This document shows positions 18,106 through 25,476 of a stretch of 32,362 nt of DNA, one piece after another (positions within the stretch are counted from its first letter, which is position 1; every line of letters starts with the position of its first letter). Made by a program: the position numbers and the translations under genes. A model generated the notes under the pieces. That model had not been told where the DNA came from and did not search any database. It worked only from the letters and a program-made list of their open reading frames with translations. Source of the DNA: Chitinophagaceae bacterium (GTDB lineage Bacteria > Bacteroidota > Bacteroidia > Chitinophagales > Chitinophagaceae); NCBI GenBank assembly GCA_014379345.1, contig JACMLY010000158.1:1-32362 (forward strand). The letters are read 5' to 3'.

Positions 18106-18296
18106 ATGCAGGAAATTATTCAACAGTTAATTACTAAAGCAGGCCTTTCGCAGGACCAGGCTGCAAGGCGGTACAGGTAGTAGGTCAGTTTACTAAGGAT
18201 AAATATCCGATGGCCGGCATTTATGTAGACTCTCTGTTAACCAAAAATATCGATGCAAAGGGTGGAGTTAATCCGCTTAAAAATTTACTGGGATAA
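18106..18296 (+). pseudogene. Small conserved-type gene broken by a one-base deletion
   Basis: From the ATG at 18106 the frame reads M-Q-E-I-I-Q-Q-L-I-T-K-A-G-L-S-Q-D-Q-A-A and then hits a stop at 18178-18180. Moving to the frame one base back near 18166 gives a smooth continuation: A-V-Q-V-V-G-Q-F-T-K-D-K-Y-P, then V-D-S-L-L-T-K-N-I-D-A-K and N-P-L-K-N-L-L-G, ending with TAA at 18294-18296. Restoring one A in the GCAAGG stretch at 18163-18168 would join both parts into a protein of about 64 residues. The layout matches short helical proteins I know from related bacteria, of unknown function. It could be a real pseudogene or a sequencing error. The terminator right after it suggests it was once transcribed. 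Confidence 0.65.
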
Positions 18297-18311
18297 GCCG
18301 GTTATCCTGAT

Positions 18312-18350
18312 AAAAAAGGGCTTTCGTTAATCGAAGGCCCTTTTTATTTT
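18312..18350 (+). terminator. Rho-independent terminator
   Basis: GGGCTTTCG (18318-18326) pairs with CGAAGGCCC (18332-18340), with one G-T wobble, around a short loop. The stem is extended by AAAAA/TTTTT on its flanks and ends in TTTTTATTTT. It ends the transcript of the small genes at 17851-18296. Confidence 0.85.
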
Positions 18351-18361
18351 GACCAGGTCAA
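18349..18361. promoter_or_regulatory. Palindromic operator-like site before the dehydrogenase operon
   Basis: TTGACC-A-GGTCAA is a perfect 6+6 palindrome 67 bases before the dehydrogenase start. The half-site GGTCAA occurs once more at 18397-18402. This spacing and symmetry suit a dimeric regulator, but no regulator gene is adjacent. Confidence 0.3.
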
Positions 18362-18428
18362 TCACCATTTTATAGGATTATTAATTATCTTTCTCTGGTC
18401 AACAAACTATTCAAAAACCAACTCTTGC

Positions 18429-19460
18429 ATGAAAGCATTGGTTCTGGAAAAATATATGCAGCTTGCGTATACCGATGTACCGGTTCCCGATATCGGAGAG
18501 CAGGAAGTACTGGTAAAAGTAAAAGCAATCGGCATTTGCGGAAGTGACGTGCATGGTATTGATGGAAGCACCGGACGCAGGATGCCCCCAATTATTATGG
18601 GGCATGAAGCTTCAGGAATTATTGAACAAACCGGCAAACTCGTAACGGAGTGGAAAGCTGGTGACCGGGTTACGTTTGATTCCACCATTTATAATACCAA
18701 TGATTGGTATACTAAAAACGGCATGTACAACCTCAGCGATGGAAGGATGGTGCTGGGAGTTTCCTGCAACGAGTTTACGCGGAACGGGGCATATGCTGAT
18801 TATGTGGCTGTACCTCAACATATTCTTTATCGTTTGCCCGACAATGTAAGTTTCGTACAGGCAGCATTGGTTGAGCCCGCTGCAGTGGCGTTGCATGCTA
18901 TTGAAATAACACCTTTTGATCCTTCGTACACAGCGATTGTTGTTGGGGCTGGCATGGTAGGCTCTTTCGTTGTACAGCTATTGAAGATCAAGGGCTGCAA
19001 AAATATCGTTGCTGTTGATCTGGACGAAGGAAAGCTCGAACTGGCAAAAAAACTTGGAGCCGACTTTGTATACCAACCGGGTGAGCCGGATCTTTTTGAT
19101 AAGGTATTATCCCTGACTGGGGGGCGTGGTGCCGATATTGCCTTTGAAGTTGTTGGGATCAGCGCTACTATCCGGCTGGGCATCGAACTTTTGCGCAAGG
19201 GAGCTACACTAACGGTATTGGGCAATCTTTCACCTGTAACTGATATGCCTTTACAAACAATCGTTACGCGGCAAATAAGGATACAAGGTTCATGCGCTAT
19301 TAACGGGGAGTACCCGGCGATCCTTGATCTGATTTCATCCGGAAAATTGGATATGAAAACCATTTTATCCGCAGAAGCACCCCTTTCTGAAGGAGCAAGC
19401 TGGTTTAGTAGATTATATAACAAAGAGAAAGGCCTGATGAAGGTTGTATTAAAACCCTGA
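18429..19460 (+). CDS. Zinc-type alcohol/polyol dehydrogenase (MDR family)
   Basis: 343 residues, medium-chain dehydrogenase/reductase. The catalytic zinc ligands are visible: Cys37 (G-I-C-G-S-D), His59 and Glu60 (G-H-E-A-S-G), and Glu149 (V-E-P-A-A-V). The NAD(P) site is V-V-G-A-G-M-V-G-S-F, followed by V-D-L-D with an acidic end that favours NAD+. The structural-zinc lobe normally has four cysteines, but here the equivalent places (about 89, 92, 95, 103) read Asn, Asp, Thr and Ser, so that zinc is absent, as in some sorbitol dehydrogenases. The substrate is probably a sugar alcohol or sugar. It is two bases upstream of a Gfo/Idh/MocA oxidoreductase in one operon. Confidence 0.88.
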   Translation: MKALVLEKYMQLAYTDVPVPDIGEQEVLVKVKAIGICGSDVHGIDGSTGRRMPPIIMGHEASGIIEQTGKLVTEWKAGDRVTFDSTIYNTNDWYTKNGMYNLSDGRMVLGVSCNEFTRNGAYADYVAVPQHILYRLPDNVSFVQAALVEPAAVALHAIEITPFDPSYTAIVVGAGMVGSFVVQLLKIKGCKNIVAVDLDEGKLELAKKLGADFVYQPGEPDLFDKVLSLTGGRGADIAFEVVGISATIRLGIELLRKGATLTVLGNLSPVTDMPLQTIVTRQIRIQGSCAINGEYPAILDLISSGKLDMKTILSAEAPLSEGASWFSRLYNKEKGLMKVVLKP

Positions 19461-19462
19461 TA

Positions 19463-20560
19463 ATGTCAACAAGTATTAGAACAGCATTGATCGGTTATGG
19501 CAAAGCTGCATTCATGCATGCACAGGCATTAAAAAATATTCCCGAAGTTGATTTCATTGCGGTGCAGGGTCGCGATCTTGCTAAGGCAGCTGCATTTGCT
19601 GGCAATTACCAGGTAAAAGCATACGACCAGCTTAACGAGATGATCACTAAAGAAAAAATTGAGGTAGTGGTTATTTGCACCCCTCACCCTGATCACAAAA
19701 ATGTTGCTGTTGAAGCAATGCAGGCCGGTGCTCATGTATTGGTAGAAAAGCCATTGGCATCTTCGCTGGCAGATTGTGACGAGATGATTTCGACTGCCAC
19801 CCGGCTAAATAAAAAACTGGGCGTTGTGAGCCAGCGAAGGTTTTTTCCATCTGCTATGCGTATGAAAAAAGCAATTGATGAGGGCAAGATCGGCCAGCCT
19901 ATGTTAGGATCGGTTGTAATGCTTGGCTGGCGCGACCGGAATTACTACGAAGGAGATGCCTGGAGAGGTACCTGGGATGGAGAGGGTGGGGGCGTGCTCG
20001 TAAACCAGGCCCCACATCAGTTAGATCTTCTTCAATGGTATATGGACGATGAAATTGATGAACTCTACGGTATTTGGAAAAATATCAATCATTCATATAT
20101 TGAAGTTGACGATACCGCTCTTGCAATCGTGAAATTCAAGAAAGGAGGAGTCGGAAATATTCTGGTCAGTAATTCCCAAAAACCAGGGATATATGGAAAA
20201 GTGCATGTTCATGGGTCGAACGGCGCATCAGTAGGTGTAGAAACCGATAGGGGCGCCATGTTCATTGCAGGTATTTCTTCTATTGTTCAACCACCGACGA
20301 ACGATATCTGGACAATTCCCGGCGAAGAAAAAAATCTGGGCAAATGGGAAGAGGAGGACGCGGCATTCTTCAAAACAATTGATGCTGTTGAATATTATAT
20401 TCGTTTACAGGACCGCGACTTCATTCTTGCGGTTTTGAACGATACCGATCCCCTGATCCCCGGAAAGGAAGGTAGAAAAACTGTAGAAATTTTTACCGCG
20501 ATCTACAAGTCAACAAGGGAAGGATCCCCGGTTAAATGGCCGGTGAACGCTGAACGCTGA
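19463..20560 (+). CDS. Gfo/Idh/MocA family oxidoreductase
   Basis: 365 residues. The N-terminal Rossmann fold has A-L-I-G-Y-G-K-A-A. The family signature is H-V-L-V-E-K-P-L-A with the catalytic Lys, followed by a C-terminal domain with N-Q-A-P-H-Q-L-D-L-L carrying the usual Asp/His pair. These enzymes oxidise or reduce sugars and inositols with NAD(P). It probably works in sequence with the dehydrogenase just upstream (TGATAATG spacing), on a sugar or polyol I cannot name. The last residues (V-N-A-E-R) and the TGA stop are encoded by the start of the heptamer repeat array, so its natural C-terminus has been replaced or trimmed by the repeat. Confidence 0.9.
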   Translation: MSTSIRTALIGYGKAAFMHAQALKNIPEVDFIAVQGRDLAKAAAFAGNYQVKAYDQLNEMITKEKIEVVVICTPHPDHKNVAVEAMQAGAHVLVEKPLASSLADCDEMISTATRLNKKLGVVSQRRFFPSAMRMKKAIDEGKIGQPMLGSVVMLGWRDRNYYEGDAWRGTWDGEGGGVLVNQAPHQLDLLQWYMDDEIDELYGIWKNINHSYIEVDDTALAIVKFKKGGVGNILVSNSQKPGIYGKVHVHGSNGASVGVETDRGAMFIAGISSIVQPPTNDIWTIPGEEKNLGKWEEEDAAFFKTIDAVEYYIRLQDRDFILAVLNDTDPLIPGKEGRKTVEIFTAIYKSTREGSPVKWPVNAER

Positions 20561-20717
20561 ACGCAAAACGCTGAATGCTGAATGCTGAACGCGAAACGCT
20601 GAATGCAAAACGCTGAATGCTGAACGCAAAACGCTCAATGCTTGACGCGGTAGGCTATCCTGGGTTCCGCATTAAGCATTGAGCATTCAGCGTTGAGCGT
20701 TCCGCGTTGAACCTTCA
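20543..20717. repeat. Heptamer tandem array (TGAACGC) with an inverted arm
   Basis: Fifteen head-to-tail heptamers at 20544-20648 vary around TGAACGC (TGAATGC, AAAACGC, GAAACGC, TCAATGC, TTGACGC). After a short centre, about seven reverse-complement heptamers (GCATTGA, GCATTCA, GCGTTGA and so on) run to 20717. The units nearest the centre (from about 20634 to 20650) pair with the opposite arm over about 18 positions with two mismatches, so a hairpin is possible. The array overlaps the end of the Gfo/Idh gene. No protein-coding frame runs through it, and the unit is too short and irregular for CRISPR. Confidence 0.9.
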
Positions 20718-20730
20718 GCCCCTAGAATCA

Positions 20731-20757
20731 AAAACCCCCTCTTATTCAGAAGGGGTA
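20731..20757 (-). terminator. Terminator reading on the minus strand
   Basis: CCCC and T at 20735-20740 pair with AAGGGG around 20750-20755. On the minus strand the hairpin is followed by GTTTTTG. On the plus strand there is no T-tail. It therefore ends a minus-strand transcript, possibly of the small frame at 20746-20937. Confidence 0.5.
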
Positions 20758-20937
20758 AATGATTTGAAATATTATTTTATCACCTGGCCTCAACAACTCT
20801 TTCAAAAAGTAGGGATTAGGGGTCGCCATTCGATTTGACGCACCGAAGATCAGTGACCCTGGTATTAAATCCATGAATAATAGAAAAGCAATTTCAAAAA
20901 TATCGTATTGTCTATAGCTTGTGTAAGTATAAATCAT
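20746..20937 (-). CDS. Possible small hypothetical protein
   Basis: 63 residues, fairly hydrophobic in the middle (F-E-I-A-F-L-L-F-M-D-L-I), with A-T-P-N-P-Y-F-L-K-E-L near the end. I do not recognise it. The support is indirect: a minus-strand terminator sits exactly at its stop codon and no other minus-strand gene is near. The stop lies in the hairpin loop. It may start at the internal Met 22. Apart from this frame, the repeat and the terminator, I see nothing else in the 20561-21011 gap. Confidence 0.25.
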   Translation of the reverse strand: MIYTYTSYRQYDIFEIAFLLFMDLIPGSLIFGASNRMATPNPYFLKELLRPGDKIIFQIIYPF

Positions 20938-21011
20938 TACCGGACCGGGAGATATTGAACATTCATAGGAAAAATGACCAGATATCTTGAGATTACGGTC
21001 AAATTATTTGC

Positions 21012-21452
21012 ATGCCGGTGTTGTCTGCATATAAGGTTTTTTTAATTGATGATGATGAAGATGAATACCTGTTGTTTCAACAGGCAATTTCAGAGTTAAA
21101 GATCAATGTTGAGATCAGGTATATCAACAATTGCTCTGAAATGCTGGAATTGTTAGATCAGGGACATATTCCCGATCTTCTGTTTCTGGATCTCAATATG
21201 CCCATGATCGGTGGCAGGGAATGCATCAAAAAAATCCGCGAAAAATTAAAGGATAAATTGTCCATAATTATCTATTCCACTTCAAAGCATCAGCCGGATG
21301 TTGACGGTACCCACCAGGATGGCGCCAACCTGTACGTTATAAAACCAAACAGCTTTGAAGGTCTTTTGCAAACACTAAAAGCGGTTTTTTCAATCGACTG
21401 GAAGCAAAGCTTCTATTTGCCACCAAAGGAAAAATACCTGTTTCAACTTTAA
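21012..21452 (+). CDS. Single-domain response regulator
   Basis: 146 residues, a receiver domain only. Acidic pocket Asp13-Asp14-Asp15, phospho-acceptor Asp60 in L-F-L-D-L-N-M-P, a conserved Ser/Thr in I-Y-S-T-S, and the Lys in V-I-K-P-N. The D-L-N-M-P-M-I-G-G type suggests the Rcp1-like group that receives phosphate from histidine kinases in a phosphorelay. There is no DNA-binding output domain. No kinase gene lies nearby, so its partner is encoded elsewhere. Confidence 0.9.
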   Translation: MPVLSAYKVFLIDDDEDEYLLFQQAISELKINVEIRYINNCSEMLELLDQGHIPDLLFLDLNMPMIGGRECIKKIREKLKDKLSIIIYSTSKHQPDVDGTHQDGANLYVIKPNSFEGLLQTLKAVFSIDWKQSFYLPPKEKYLFQL

Positions 21453-21515
21453 TATCGCTGGCATAGTTTTTTTACATGTTAAGTATATTACTCAACATAT
21501 ATCTCTTTTTATCGT

Positions 21516-21554
21516 AAAAAAAACCCCACTCAATATTTTTAGCGGGGTTTTTTT
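21516..21554 (+). terminator. Strong rho-independent terminator after the response regulator
   Basis: AAAAAAACCCC pairs perfectly with GGGGTTTTTTT over 11 bases around a 17-base AT-rich loop. The symmetry means it could also work on the minus strand. Confidence 0.88.
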
Positions 21555-21596
21555 AATGGCATAATTATTTTCCATGAAACCAGGAATACTCTTATC

Positions 21597-21854
21597 ATGG
21601 ATCTATCCCCCTTTTCACTAGAATTTGAGCATAGGAACCGAATACAGTCTGTCGAAGTACGACCATGCTGTAAGGAAGATGATGTAATCTATTATGATAT
21701 CTGGATGAATAACCTTTATCAGTATACAATTACCCCGGGGCTGATGAATGATGAGAAACCGGGCTGGAAGATCGCTCTGAAAAATGCTGATAAACCGGTA
21801 GACCAGGATCTGGTCCAGACAATTGGCGTTGAAATAGAAACTCATTACCTGTAG
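21597..21854 (+). CDS. Small conserved-type hypothetical protein
   Basis: 85 residues. No signal peptide or membrane helix. Visible parts are an N-terminal L-E-F-E-H-R-N-R-I with alternating pattern, Y-Y-D-I-W-M-N-N-L-Y-Q-Y-T-I in the middle, and K-P-G-W-K-I-A-L-K-N-A-D. It looks like a compact alpha/beta domain. I do not know its function. It follows a terminator, so it has its own promoter, and converges on the GNAT gene with 24 bases between the stops. Confidence 0.65.
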   Translation: MDLSPFSLEFEHRNRIQSVEVRPCCKEDDVIYYDIWMNNLYQYTITPGLMNDEKPGWKIALKNADKPVDQDLVQTIGVEIETHYL

Positions 21855-21878
21855 AGCTCCGGTTACACAGGTTTGCAA

Positions 21879-22394
21879 TCAATACTTCAAAAGCATCTGA
21901 TGGTTGGGGTTTGAATGGGCTTCAGTGATCGGAAAATCGTAGCTTCCTATAATTTCAAACCCGTATTTTTTGTAAAAGTTGACCGCCCGGTGATTTTCTT
22001 TCCAAACGAATAACCACATTCCTGATTGGTTATTCTGCTTCGATAATTCGATATTAAATTCCAATAATTCAAATCCCAGCTTCAAACTGTAGAACTCTTT
22101 TAACAGGTAAAGCCTTTCCAATTTGGTTACATCTTTAAATTGAATATTTGAATACGGTGAATCGAAAATAATTTTAGAATAACCGGCCGGTTTTTTATCA
22201 TAGGATATGATATGATAAATATTTTCATGATCCGCCAATTCTTTTTTTACTTCCTCATTATTGTATTTTTCAGCTACGTACATATTTATGTCCTGCGCTG
22301 CCGCGCTGCTTCCGTGCGATTCTATGTATGATCTTTTGCCGATATCAGCAAGCAGTTGAAAATCTCCTTCATCGGCTTTAACAATAAAAGTCAC
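21879..22394 (-). CDS. GNAT family N-acetyltransferase
   Basis: 171 residues with a GTG start at 22394. The fold is typical of the GNAT family: R-L-Y-L-L-K-E-F-Y at the core (the acetyl-CoA P-loop region is degenerate here, with Y-S-L-K-L-G instead of R/Q-x-x-G-x-G/A) and W-K-E-N-H-R-A-V-N-F-Y-K-K-Y-G-F near the C-terminus. It transfers acetyl from acetyl-CoA to an amine whose identity cannot be read from the sequence. It lies downstream of tRNA-Gln on the same strand, with a terminator between them. Confidence 0.85.
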   Translation of the reverse strand: MTFIVKADEGDFQLLADIGKRSYIESHGSSAAAQDINMYVAEKYNNEEVKKELADHENIYHIISYDKKPAGYSKIIFDSPYSNIQFKDVTKLERLYLLKEFYSLKLGFELLEFNIELSKQNNQSGMWLFVWKENHRAVNFYKKYGFEIIGSYDFPITEAHSNPNHQMLLKY

Positions 22395-22466
22395 CTGACT
22401 TTACTTTATATGTTTGTCATTGATGAGACAGTGAGGTCAAAATACACGTGTAGGCTGCTGTGAATG

Positions 22467-22507
22467 TAAAACGGACAAACCGGAAATATTCCGATTTGTC
22501 CGTTTTT
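22467..22507 (-). terminator. Terminator after tRNA-Gln
   Basis: A 12-base perfect stem (AAAACGGACAAA / TTTGTCCGTTTT) with an inner GGAA/TTCC pairing, 4 bases downstream of the tRNA. It is nearly symmetric and could also act on the plus strand. Confidence 0.85.
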
Positions 22508-22510
22508 CGT

Positions 22511-22580
22511 TGCCCGACGAGGATTCGAACCTCGACAAACAGAACCAAAATCTGTCGTACTACCATTATACTATCGGGCA
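22511..22580 (-). tRNA. tRNA-Gln (anticodon TTG)
   Basis: 70 bases that fold as a full cloverleaf: acceptor stem TGCCCGA/TCGGGCA, D arm GTAT/GTAC, anticodon stem ACAGA/TCTGT around a TTTTGGT loop giving anticodon TTG, a 4-base variable loop, and T arm CGAGG/CCTCG around TTCGAAT. The 3' CCA is not encoded. It decodes CAA, and CAG by wobble. A good promoter lies upstream at 22636-22667. Confidence 0.95.
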
Positions 22581-22586
22581 AACTGA

Positions 22587-22631
22587 TTCCGGATTTCTCC
22601 GGAACCAACAGCCTCTGGCTTTCGCCAAAGG
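22587..22631 (-). other. Two tandem hairpins in the tRNA-Gln leader
   Basis: Hairpin one (22587-22604) has a perfect 6-base stem TTCCGG/CCGGAA. Hairpin two (22612-22631) has an 8-base stem with one G-T wobble, capped on the minus strand by a GAAA tetraloop. Neither has a T-tail, so they are not ordinary terminators. They lie between the promoter and the tRNA and may affect leader processing. Confidence 0.5.
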
Positions 22632-22635
22632 AGTG

Positions 22636-22667
22636 CAAAAATAAGGGGTCTCTAAAAACGTTCCAAA
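22636..22667 (-). promoter_or_regulatory. Promoter of tRNA-Gln
   Basis: On the minus strand TTTG (22664-22667), a 20-base spacer, and TATTTTTG (22636-22643) match the Bacteroidota consensus. It sits between the cphA stop and the tRNA, so the tRNA does not depend on cphA transcription. Confidence 0.6.
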
Positions 22668-22684
22668 AACATTTTAAGAAAAGC

Positions 22685-25339
22685 CTAGTCAAATCTGTGA
22701 TCCATTGATATTGTGGATGCTGTCTGGTCCTCTTCCTCTTTCAGTTTTTTGATAAAGTCCAGTGCGTCGGGTACCACATCACACATAATTGTAATTAATG
22801 AGCCCGGGCCTGCATTTTTGTACGCATGAATGATCGCGTCCCGCTCCTTATGGATAATAGTTAGCGGAATTTCTTTAGGTTTCGTTTCATTAATGCCTTC
22901 TATCAATAAGCCAACGATTTCGTCTGCAGACCGTCCGCGAAGGTTTTTGTCTTGCCGAATGATGATCTCATCGAAATTCCTGGCCGATATTCTGCCGAGT
23001 TCACGGATATCATCGTCACGCCGGTCGCCGGTTCCACTGATGATCCCAACTTTCGGTGAGCCATCCAGTTTACTAACAAAATCACATAGCAATTGAAGTC
23101 CTGCAGGATTGTGGGCAAAATCTACCAGGAAGTTAAAGTGCCTGAAATGAAATAAATTCAATCGTCCCGGCGTCTGCACCGGCGATGGGATGAATGTCTG
23201 CAAAGCAAGCCGTATATCCTCAACCTTAATATTGCGAAATAAATATGAAGAAAGAATGGCGGGTAGCGTATTCATGATGTTGTGAACAGCCTTTCCACCG
23301 AATGTCAGGGGGATCTCAGTCACCTTTTCAATACGGATTTTCCAGCTTCCCTTCAATATGGATACATGGCCGTTCTCATACACAGCGGCAATCCCGCCAT
23401 CCTCACAATGTTTTTTAATACGTGGGTTCTGTTCATCCATGCTGAAAAATGCAATATTGCAATCCAGTTCTTCACGCATGGCGTAAACAAGATCATCGTC
23501 TGCATTAAGTATTGCAAAGCCGTGTTTGAACACTGTTTCAAGTACGACACTTTTTACTTTTGCCATCTGTTCCAACGAATCGATCCCTCCTAAACCCAGG
23601 TGGTCTGCCGTAACATTTGTTACCACTGCTATATCGCAATTGGAAAATGCCAATCCTGATTTAAGAATTCCTCCCCGTGCGCATTCCAGTACGGCAAAAT
23701 CAACGGTAGGATCTTTTAGCACAAATTGGGAGCTTAGTGGGCCCGTGCAATCCCCCTGCATCATCATCTGATTTTGAATATATACACCATCGCTGGTGGT
23801 AAATCCAACTTTGTATCCTGCCGATTTACAGATATGCGCTGTGAGTCTTGCGGTAGTGGTTTTTCCATTTGTGCCCGTTATCGCAATGATTGGTATGCGT
23901 CCATTTGAACCTTTTGGAAATAGCATATCAATGACCGGCTCTGCCACATTTCTGGGAAGTCCTTCTGAGGGTTCAATATGCATCCGGAATCCAGGTGCGG
24001 CATTTACCTCCAAAACGGCGCCACCATTTTCAAATAAAGAGGTTCTCAGGTCCGGGGCCATGATATCAATCCCACAAATATCCAACCCTATGATCTTTGC
24101 GATCCGTTCTGCTAAAAAAATATTTACAGGATGAACTTCATCGGTTACGTCTGTGGATGTGCCACCTGTTGAAAGGTTAGCAGTTGGTTTTAAAAGTACC
24201 AGCTCATTTTTTGCAGGAACTGTTTCTAAAGTAAAGCCTTTGTCTTCCAGCATTTTCATGGTAAAACTGTCGACCTTAATCTGTGTCAGTACTTTTTCAT
24301 GACCAAAGCCCCGGCGAGGGTCCTTATTAGTTTGATCAATCAGCCATTGTATGCTGTGTTCCCCATCTCCTTTTACCGCAGCAGGTGTTCTTAAGGCGGC
24401 GCAAATAAATTTATAATTAATCACCAGCAGGCGAAAATCAACTCCCTGGATAAATCTTTCACAGATCACGCTCTTTGAATACTGTTGTGCAGCTTCCAGT
24501 GCTTTTACTCCATGGTCCCAGTCATTTATATTCGTTGTGGCCCCTTTTCCGTGGTTACCGTCAATGGGCTTTAGTACAAGAGGATATTTTATTTTATCTA
24601 TTGCTTCTTTCAGCCCTTCCTCAGTACGGATGATGACGCCTTTTGGAACCGGTATTTCAGCCGCTTCCAACAGATTTTTGGTCTCTTCCTTATCACAGGC
24701 TATATCAACTCCAATGGACGATGTTGTACCGGCAATGGTCGCCCTGATTCTTTTTTGGTGGATGCCGTAACCAAGCTGCACAAGACTATGCCTGTTTAAC
24801 CGGATGAAGGGAATACCTCTTTTCATTGCCTCGTCAACGATGCATCCCGTGGAGGGGCCCAATCTTGTATCTTCTCTTATTTCCCTTAATTGCTGAATAT
24901 CTTCTTCGAGATTGTATGGTGTATCATCAGCCAGTGCCAGGGCGATCCGGACCGACGCCTTTGCCGCATATACGCCGGCATCTTCTTCCATGTAACTGAA
25001 AACAACAAAATATTCACCCTCTTTGCCGGTGCCCCGTGTTCTTCCGAATCCTGTATCCATACCAGCCACGGTTTGCAATTCAAGAGCTATATGCTCGATC
25101 ACATGCCCCATCCAGGTCCCTTCTTCCACTCTTTCAAAAAATCCACCACGGGTTCCCACACTACAGCGATGTTCGACCAGGCTCGGAAATAATTTTTCAA
25201 GCCGGTTACGAAATCCTTCAATTTTATTGGTGGGCCTTTTTTCGAGTTCTTCAAGGTCCAGTTTCATTTGAATCAGCTTGGGACGACGGATACTCCAATA
25301 ATTGGGACCTCTCAATACTTTAATTTCAACGATCTTCAT
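22685..25339 (-). CDS. cphA: Cyanophycin synthetase
   Basis: 884 residues starting at the ATG at 25339 (a TTG two codons earlier is unnecessary). Makes the storage polymer multi-L-arginyl-poly-L-aspartate from Asp, Arg and ATP in the cytoplasm. An N-terminal domain (about 1-160) precedes an ATP-grasp region (about 215-475, with K-P-I-D-G-N-H-G-K-G and E-V-N-A-A-P-G-F-R). A Mur-ligase-like half begins at the P-loop G-T-N-G-K-T-T-T at 489-496. Both active halves are intact and the length is standard (about 870-900). It diverges from the class V PLP gene across 137 bases. The polymer-degrading enzyme lies on the opposite strand. Confidence 0.94.
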   Translation of the reverse strand: MKIVEIKVLRGPNYWSIRRPKLIQMKLDLEELEKRPTNKIEGFRNRLEKLFPSLVEHRCSVGTRGGFFERVEEGTWMGHVIEHIALELQTVAGMDTGFGRTRGTGKEGEYFVVFSYMEEDAGVYAAKASVRIALALADDTPYNLEEDIQQLREIREDTRLGPSTGCIVDEAMKRGIPFIRLNRHSLVQLGYGIHQKRIRATIAGTTSSIGVDIACDKEETKNLLEAAEIPVPKGVIIRTEEGLKEAIDKIKYPLVLKPIDGNHGKGATTNINDWDHGVKALEAAQQYSKSVICERFIQGVDFRLLVINYKFICAALRTPAAVKGDGEHSIQWLIDQTNKDPRRGFGHEKVLTQIKVDSFTMKMLEDKGFTLETVPAKNELVLLKPTANLSTGGTSTDVTDEVHPVNIFLAERIAKIIGLDICGIDIMAPDLRTSLFENGGAVLEVNAAPGFRMHIEPSEGLPRNVAEPVIDMLFPKGSNGRIPIIAITGTNGKTTTARLTAHICKSAGYKVGFTTSDGVYIQNQMMMQGDCTGPLSSQFVLKDPTVDFAVLECARGGILKSGLAFSNCDIAVVTNVTADHLGLGGIDSLEQMAKVKSVVLETVFKHGFAILNADDDLVYAMREELDCNIAFFSMDEQNPRIKKHCEDGGIAAVYENGHVSILKGSWKIRIEKVTEIPLTFGGKAVHNIMNTLPAILSSYLFRNIKVEDIRLALQTFIPSPVQTPGRLNLFHFRHFNFLVDFAHNPAGLQLLCDFVSKLDGSPKVGIISGTGDRRDDDIRELGRISARNFDEIIIRQDKNLRGRSADEIVGLLIEGINETKPKEIPLTIIHKERDAIIHAYKNAGPGSLITIMCDVVPDALDFIKKLKEEEDQTASTISMDHRFD

Positions 25340-25476
25340 AAGCAAATAGGTTGGGTGGGTAATTTAGTTTTTTTCTTTTTGGTAGCCAACTTCATGTTCT
25401 CGGTAGCTATGCCATACCTATTGAATTACTTAACGGGTACCGCATACCTGTTTACCTTTATTCCAAAAATCATCGC

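Noticed and set aside
20543..20717. CRISPR array
   Set aside because: The units are 7 bases, directly adjacent, without spacers, and include an inverted arm. No cas gene is present.
21618..21878. 86-residue minus-strand frame opposite the gene at 21597
   Set aside because: It is almost fully antisense to a more plausible plus-strand gene that follows a terminator, and its composition is rich in Ile and Phe without any family pattern.
22417..22708. Frames over the tRNA-Gln region
   Set aside because: They read through a tRNA and its terminator on either strand and have no similarity to proteins.
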